Shown here: one piece after another, positions 34,930 through 38,776 of the stretch
Numbering within the stretch: the stretch's first letter is position 1
How the letters are laid out: each line of letters starts with the position of its first letter
Assembly: GCA_016717595.1 (NCBI GenBank)
Contig: JADKFE010000130.1
Span: 1 to 38,776 of the forward strand
Reading direction: 5' to 3'
DNA: 38,776 nucleotides
Source of the DNA: Deltaproteobacteria bacterium
GTDB lineage: Bacteria; Myxococcota_A; UBA796; CAJQPC01
Program-made: the position numbers and the translations under genes
Notes under the pieces: generated by a model
The model's database searches: none
Told to the model about the DNA's origin: nothing
What the model saw: the letters and a program-made list of their open reading frames with translations, nothing else

Positions 34930-36935
34930 CAGCCCTTGCCGGAGGTCACAAGCTGCTCGATCTGGGTGCCTTTATGTACACCAAAATCGGCGCCCTCAAC
35001 AGCCGGGAAACGGACCACACGGAGCTGGCGACGGAGGCAATCGAGCGGCGCGGCCTCGTCGTCGAAGTTGTTCTTGGTGAAGGCGACCGCGTGTAGGGCC
35101 CCAGGAGGCGTGGTGTACACGTCGAGGGTGACCGACGCGGTGAGGCCAGGGCGGGAGGTCAAGTTCTGGCGCAGGCAGTCTTGGAGCTGGGCGATCCGGG
35201 TGGAGATCGCCTGGGCCGTGGCGCCGGCGTCGAGGGGCTGCAGGCGCGCGCTCTTGTCGGGGAGCGCCGTGAGCAGCTCAGCGAGCTCAAGGCGCAGGTT
35301 GACGGTGTGGTCCACACCCGCGGGCACCACCACCGTCTGCTCGACCGTCTTGAAGCCCGCGTGAGAGGCGCTCACCTTGATCGGCTCGCCAGGGGTGAAC
35401 CCTTTGAGCACCCGGGCGCGGCCGATCTCGGCCACGAGCTCGCCGTTCACGAAGATCTTCTCGGCGTCGGGATTCACCTCGATGTTGAGCGAGGACTGCG
35501 CGCCGGCAGCGGGCGCGGGCTCATCACCGCCTTGCATCGCCCCGACCACAAACGCGATCACCGCGAGCATCACCAGCACCAAGAGCGCGACGCCGATGAG
35601 GATGGGCGTCGAGAGGGCCTTGCGGGTGACCTCCATGTTGATCGAGCGGCGGTCGCCGAGGTCGGTCACCACGGTGACCACCCCCGTGGCTTTGCCGCGG
35701 GGCATCTTGCTGGGGTCGATGGTGACCTGGACGTCTTGTTGTGCGGCGTCGGGGTCGAGGCGGGTGCGGGTGACGACGAGCCAGTCGCGGTCGGAGGTGA
35801 CGCGGCCCGGCATACGGCCCTGGCCGGCGTTCTTCACCACGAACGAGTGCGTGACGGGTTTGCGGCCCACCTCAAGGGTGATCACATCAGCGCTGACCAC
35901 GGTGAGCCGGGGCTGGCGTTTGCGGCTGGCGGGGATGCTCGACGGCACGCTGACCACGCCTTGGGGCGGCGGCGGCGCGCGGTTGCCGCCGAGATCGGGC
36001 GGGCGCGGCGGCGCGACGGGCGGCGGCGTCACCATCGGCGGCTGCGCCATCGGAGACTGCGCCACACCTGAGGAGCCACCGCCGAAGGTGGGGCGGTTGT
36101 TCAGCGGCCCCGCGGGAGGGGTGGGCGTGGGCGCGGGCGGGCGCTGGGGCGGGCCGGGCTCGGTCTTGGCCGTGGGGGAGGGGATCGCGCCCGGCGGCGG
36201 CGGCAAGAAGAAGTCGGCTTCTTCTACGGCGCCCGAGCCCGAGGCGTGCTGCTGGTGGAGGGCGTCGTAGGCCTTGCGCCGGGCGGGATCGGAGAGGTGG
36301 CGCCAGGCCTCGTCGAGCTTCGCGAAGCGCGCCGAGGCGTCCTCTAAGCTCTTGAGCGACCGCGCCTGGCGATATTGGGCGCGGTGCGCGGCCTCGATCT
36401 CCTCACGCGTGGCGGTGTGGGGCACGTTGAGGAGCTTGTAGTAGTCCTCAAAGGGCGCGCTGCTCGGCGTCGGCGCGGCGGGGGCGGCCACGTCACGACG
36501 GGCGCCGGTCTCGACGAGCAGCTTCTCGATGAGCTCGTTGACCCGATCCTCGGGCACGCCCAGATCGGCGGCCTCTTGGTGGATGAAGCGCTCGGCGTCG
36601 GCGGTCAGCACGCCGGTGACCATGGTGCCTTTGGCCAGGGGCGCGAGCTTGTCGATCTCGCGGCTCACCTTGCGGGAGTTGACCTCGGCGACGTAGTCCT
36701 CGCGCTCGTCGACCAGGACCTTTCGTAAGAGGGCCTGGTTGCGGATCAACCACAGCGCCTCTTCGCGGAACTTGGGGTTGGCCTGTTGGCCTTGGGCCCA
36801 GCCACGCCTGCGCTTGATCGCCTGCTCTGCGTCATCGCCAGACGCATCCGCGGCGAGCTCGTAGTATTCGAGCAGCGAGGACTTGCTGACCATCCCGAGG
36901 AACTGGTCGATTTGCTCAAGGTCTCGACTTTCCAT
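34929..36935 (-). CDS. J-like/PEGA/AgmX-like single-pass membrane protein
   Basis: 668 residues. Residues 1-80 look like a diverged J-type helical region. Residues 163-226 are a clear J domain (D-Y-Y-K-L-L-N-V; L-D-E-A-W-R-H-L-S-D-P-A-R-R-K-A-Y-D), but H-P-D is replaced by Y-R-Q-A, so DnaK stimulation is unlikely. A Pro-rich linker (240-340), a beta domain (345-440), one TM helix (about 443-470), a PEGA domain (485-550; I-F-V-N-G-E, G-F-T-P-G-E) and a C-terminal domain with two Cys (L-Q-D-C-L; L-D-C-L-R-R-Q-L-R-V-V-R-F-P) follow. The last resembles AgmX-type ends. The protein would link the cytoplasm to the periplasm. A promoter lies just upstream. Confidence 0.82.
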   Translation of the reverse strand: MESRDLEQIDQFLGMVSKSSLLEYYELAADASGDDAEQAIKRRRGWAQGQQANPKFREEALWLIRNQALLRKVLVDEREDYVAEVNSRKVSREIDKLAPLAKGTMVTGVLTADAERFIHQEAADLGVPEDRVNELIEKLLVETGARRDVAAPAAPTPSSAPFEDYYKLLNVPHTATREEIEAAHRAQYRQARSLKSLEDASARFAKLDEAWRHLSDPARRKAYDALHQQHASGSGAVEEADFFLPPPPGAIPSPTAKTEPGPPQRPPAPTPTPPAGPLNNRPTFGGGSSGVAQSPMAQPPMVTPPPVAPPRPPDLGGNRAPPPPQGVVSVPSSIPASRKRQPRLTVVSADVITLEVGRKPVTHSFVVKNAGQGRMPGRVTSDRDWLVVTRTRLDPDAAQQDVQVTIDPSKMPRGKATGVVTVVTDLGDRRSINMEVTRKALSTPILIGVALLVLVMLAVIAFVVGAMQGGDEPAPAAGAQSSLNIEVNPDAEKIFVNGELVAEIGRARVLKGFTPGEPIKVSASHAGFKTVEQTVVVPAGVDHTVNLRLELAELLTALPDKSARLQPLDAGATAQAISTRIAQLQDCLRQNLTSRPGLTASVTLDVYTTPPGALHAVAFTKNNFDDEAAPLDCLRRQLRVVRFPAVEGADFGVHKGTQIEQLVTSGKG

Positions 36936-36962
36936 GCTCGCCTTGGCCGGACTGACCTTGGA

Positions 36963-36991
36963 TTCATAGCAACGCGAAGGGCGGAGGTCAA
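36963..36991 (-). promoter_or_regulatory. sigma-70-type promoter of the J-like/PEGA operon
   Basis: On the minus strand TTGACC (36991-36986), 17 bp, TATGAA (36968-36963). The predicted start site is about 20 bp before the ATG at 36935. Confidence 0.6.
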
Positions 36992-37010
36992 TCGCGCCAC
37001 GCGCGGAGGG

Positions 37011-37760
37011 TCAGCGTGGGGTCGCCTTCACGGCGAGATTCGCCCCGCTGAGGCAGCCCCAGGCGGTCAAGAGGACCGATGAAGAGGGGTGCCCGATCTT
37101 AAAGACCAGGGCGGTGATGAGCAGGCCGATGAGCGCGGGCGCGCAGGGGGTGTTTCGCGCGCGCGCCAGCCCAAGGGCGCCCAGAGCCCAGGTCCAAGGC
37201 GCTGGGGCCGCCGCGACGGGGGCCTCGGAGTTGGGCAGGAGCACAAGCCACAGCGCCCCGAGGCAGAGCGCCGCGCCCAGGGCCCGAAGCGCCACCCGCG
37301 CCGCGGCGGCCCCGTCGCCGGAGAGCGCCGACGCGCCGAGGATCCCGCACGCTCCGGCGAGGGCCTCCGCCGCCAGCGGTGGCGCGATCATCAACAACAG
37401 CCCGCAGAGCGCGAGCGCAAAAGGCGCGAGGCCGTCAGGGCGGCGCAGCGCGACGGGCGTGAGGGTGAGCAGCCAGGGCAGGGCCATCCCCGGCACGATC
37501 AGCGCCTCGGGGGTGTCCAGGGCGCTCAGCGTCCACAGCGCAGCCCCCAAGGCGCCACCCCACGCGGAGCCCGTCCAGGACGCCGCGCCGAGGCCCAGGC
37601 CCAAGCCGCCCACCGCCGCCGCGACCACCACCGCCGCGGGCGCCCCGAGGGCCAGCGCACCTCCCGCCACGGCGCCGAGGACCGCCACGAGCACAAACTC
37701 CGCACGATCCACACCGGTCAAGGGCGGCGTGTGAGGGGCGGCGGCGGGGTTCGGCGGCAT
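37011..37760 (-). CDS. polytopic membrane protein of unknown function
   Basis: 249 residues from ATG 37760. The longer open frame would overlap the divergent promoter. Eight or so hydrophobic, Ala/Leu/Gly-rich segments span nearly the whole protein (for example F-V-L-V-A-V-L-G-A-V-A-G-G-A-L-A-L-G and A-L-C-L-G-A-L-W-L-V-L-L-P). No family motif is recognised. It is followed by 75 bp of intergenic DNA carrying the promoter of the next minus-strand gene. Confidence 0.65.
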   Translation of the reverse strand: MPPNPAAAPHTPPLTGVDRAEFVLVAVLGAVAGGALALGAPAAVVVAAAVGGLGLGLGAASWTGSAWGGALGAALWTLSALDTPEALIVPGMALPWLLTLTPVALRRPDGLAPFALALCGLLLMIAPPLAAEALAGACGILGASALSGDGAAAARVALRALGAALCLGALWLVLLPNSEAPVAAAPAPWTWALGALGLARARNTPCAPALIGLLITALVFKIGHPSSSVLLTAWGCLSGANLAVKATPR

Positions 37761-37789
37761 CGCTGTGTTGTACACCGAGGCGGGGCGCG

Positions 37790-37819
37790 TTGACGGGGGG
37801 GCCTCATGGTAGGTAGCAT
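37790..37819 (+). promoter_or_regulatory. candidate promoter of the coiled-coil gene
   Basis: TTGACG (37790-37795), 18 bp, TAGCAT (37814-37819), 27 bp before the ATG at 37847. Confidence 0.45.
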
Positions 37820-37846
37820 TCCTTCTCGCTGACCTCGGAGTCGCCA

Positions 37847-38359
37847 ATGACCGTCGCTGAGCTTGAGAGAGAGCGCGAGACCCTCGCCGCCCGTCTGCGG
37901 GACGAGCTGGCCGCGCTAGAGGCTTGCCGCGTGCGCGCTGAAGAGGCCGACGCGCGCCTTCGCGCCGCCGAGGGCGCCGTCGCCGTGCAGACCCAAGAGG
38001 TCGAGGCGCTCAAGGCCGAGCTCGCCCAGGCCGAGTCCGAGGTGAGCGCCGCGAGCGCCGAGGTCGACGCCGCCCGCGCCGAGCGTGACCGCCTGAGAGA
38101 CGAGGTCGAGGCCGCCCGCGCCGAGCTGCGTCGGCTTGAAGAGGAGTCCGAGCGCCTGGGGCAAGAGGTCGAGCGCTGGGAACAACGGCTGCAAGAGCTC
38201 GACGGTGAGGCCCGGGCCTTAGAGGCCGAGCGCGCGGCCTTGGAGTCTGAGCGCGCCGCGCTCAGCGCCCAGGTGGAGGGCCTGCGGGCCCAGCTCGCCG
38301 CTGAAGACAAGGCCATCGCCGACCTTGAGGCGGAGCTGTCGCGTCTGGGCGAGGGGTAG
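37847..38359 (+). CDS. coiled-coil protein
   Basis: 170 residues that are almost entirely a heptad-repeat coiled coil rich in Ala, Glu, Arg and Leu (for example L-E-A-E-R-A-A-L-E-S-E-R-A-A-L). No membrane segment or signal peptide is seen. CGGAG lies at good spacing before ATG 37847. Function is unknown; scaffold or cytoskeletal roles are possible, but such sequences give many false similarity hits. Confidence 0.8.
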   Translation: MTVAELERERETLAARLRDELAALEACRVRAEEADARLRAAEGAVAVQTQEVEALKAELAQAESEVSAASAEVDAARAERDRLRDEVEAARAELRRLEEESERLGQEVERWEQRLQELDGEARALEAERAALESERAALSAQVEGLRAQLAAEDKAIADLEAELSRLGEG

Positions 38360-38367
38360 GCCCCCCG

Positions 38368-38776
38368 GTGGCCCAGCTCACCCCCGAGCAGCTCCGCGCG
38401 CTCCTGCCCGAGGCCCGGCCGCTCCTGCGCGCGGCCTTGGGCGGGGCGGGTGACGCGCCTCTGGCCCCGGGCGCGAGCCCCGTCGCCCAGGCCTTGGACG
38501 GCGGCGGCGCCAACCGTTTCCCGGGCCTGAGCGCTCGCCTCGCGCTCACCCTCTACGACGCCCACGCCGAGTGGGCCTCGGGGCTCTCGGATCTCGAGGC
38601 AGACCAGGGCTTTGACGCGACGGTGCGGCTCTATGGCCTCGCCCTCGCCGCGTTGACTGAAGGGGGGTCCGCCGCCCAAGCCGCGGCGTGGCTCCGCTCC
38701 CCCGAAGGCCAGCGCCTCGCCCGCTACGTCACCGCCGTCGAGATCGCCCTGGCGTTCTCTACGGATGGCGATCTGC
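38368..38776 (+). CDS. unknown protein, runs off the window
   Basis: Open from GTG 38368 to the window end with no stop (136 codons). It starts V-A-Q-L-T-P-E-Q-L-R-A-L-L-P-E-A-R-P-L-L and is mainly helical (A-L-T-L-Y-D-A-H-A-E-W-A-S-G; A-A-A-W-L-R-S-P-E-G-Q-R-L-A-R-Y). It starts 8 bp after the coiled-coil gene, so both are probably one transcript. No family is recognised from this part. Confidence 0.6.
   Translation, partial: MAQLTPEQLRALLPEARPLLRAALGGAGDAPLAPGASPVAQALDGGGANRFPGLSARLALTLYDAHAEWASGLSDLEADQGFDATVRLYGLALAALTEGGSAAQAAAWLRSPEGQRLARYVTAVEIALAFSTDGDL

Overview
The window is high-GC bacterial chromosomal DNA, densely packed with short gaps and many stop/start overlaps. Signal-peptide lipoproteins, beta-propeller proteins, repeated lamin-tail (LTD) domains with a Gly-Gly/hydrophobic/Arg4 C-terminus, Asp-Thr-Gly-rich linkers and multidomain J-domain/PEGA proteins suggest a Myxococcota-like (former deltaproteobacterial) organism. 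This is inferred from gene content only. No rRNA, tRNA, CRISPR array, phage or complete insertion sequence was seen.

Region 1 (1-7.3 kb, mainly minus strand): the end of a plus-strand AgmX/TonB-like gene, a small outer-membrane beta-barrel gene, two tandem LTD surface-protein genes, and hutD. The ancestral order reads hutD > LTD > barrel. A tandem duplication made the second LTD copy and left a 43-codon chimeric ORF joining the barrel gene's start to hutD's end. Frame breaks are dense in the first 3 kb and hit unrelated genes, so much of this may be poor sequence rather than true decay.

Region 2 (7.4-14.6 kb): DUF1295 membrane reductase, DnaJ and a periplasmic-binding/PBP-activator-like protein on plus. 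Convergent to them on minus is a coupled operon: RCK channel-like protein > S41 peptidase-like lipoprotein > LolA-like lipoprotein.

Region 3 (14.7-21.1 kb): a MarR regulator with an apparently leaderless promoter carrying a perfect 18-bp palindrome, followed by DUF1398, an HSL-type esterase and a small membrane protein. Next come a ferritin-like diiron protein divergent from a TetR regulator over two palindromes, a thioredoxin, a small envelope protein, a double DsbA/HCCA-isomerase-like protein and an Hsp15-like S4 protein.

Region 4 (21.2-28.7 kb): an Rpn-type nuclease with a partial copy of its own C-terminus, a small membrane protein, then glyQ-glyS-ppdK. The essential glyS gene carries a one-base frameshift, best explained as a sequence error.

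Region 5 (28.7-38.8 kb): two overlapping lipoprotein genes, one a YVTN-type propeller split by GH43/sialidase-like blades and one with an internally duplicated module. Then a coupled minus-strand pair (J-like/PEGA/AgmX-like membrane protein and TPR-zincin), a polytopic membrane protein, a coiled-coil protein, and a gene running off the right end.
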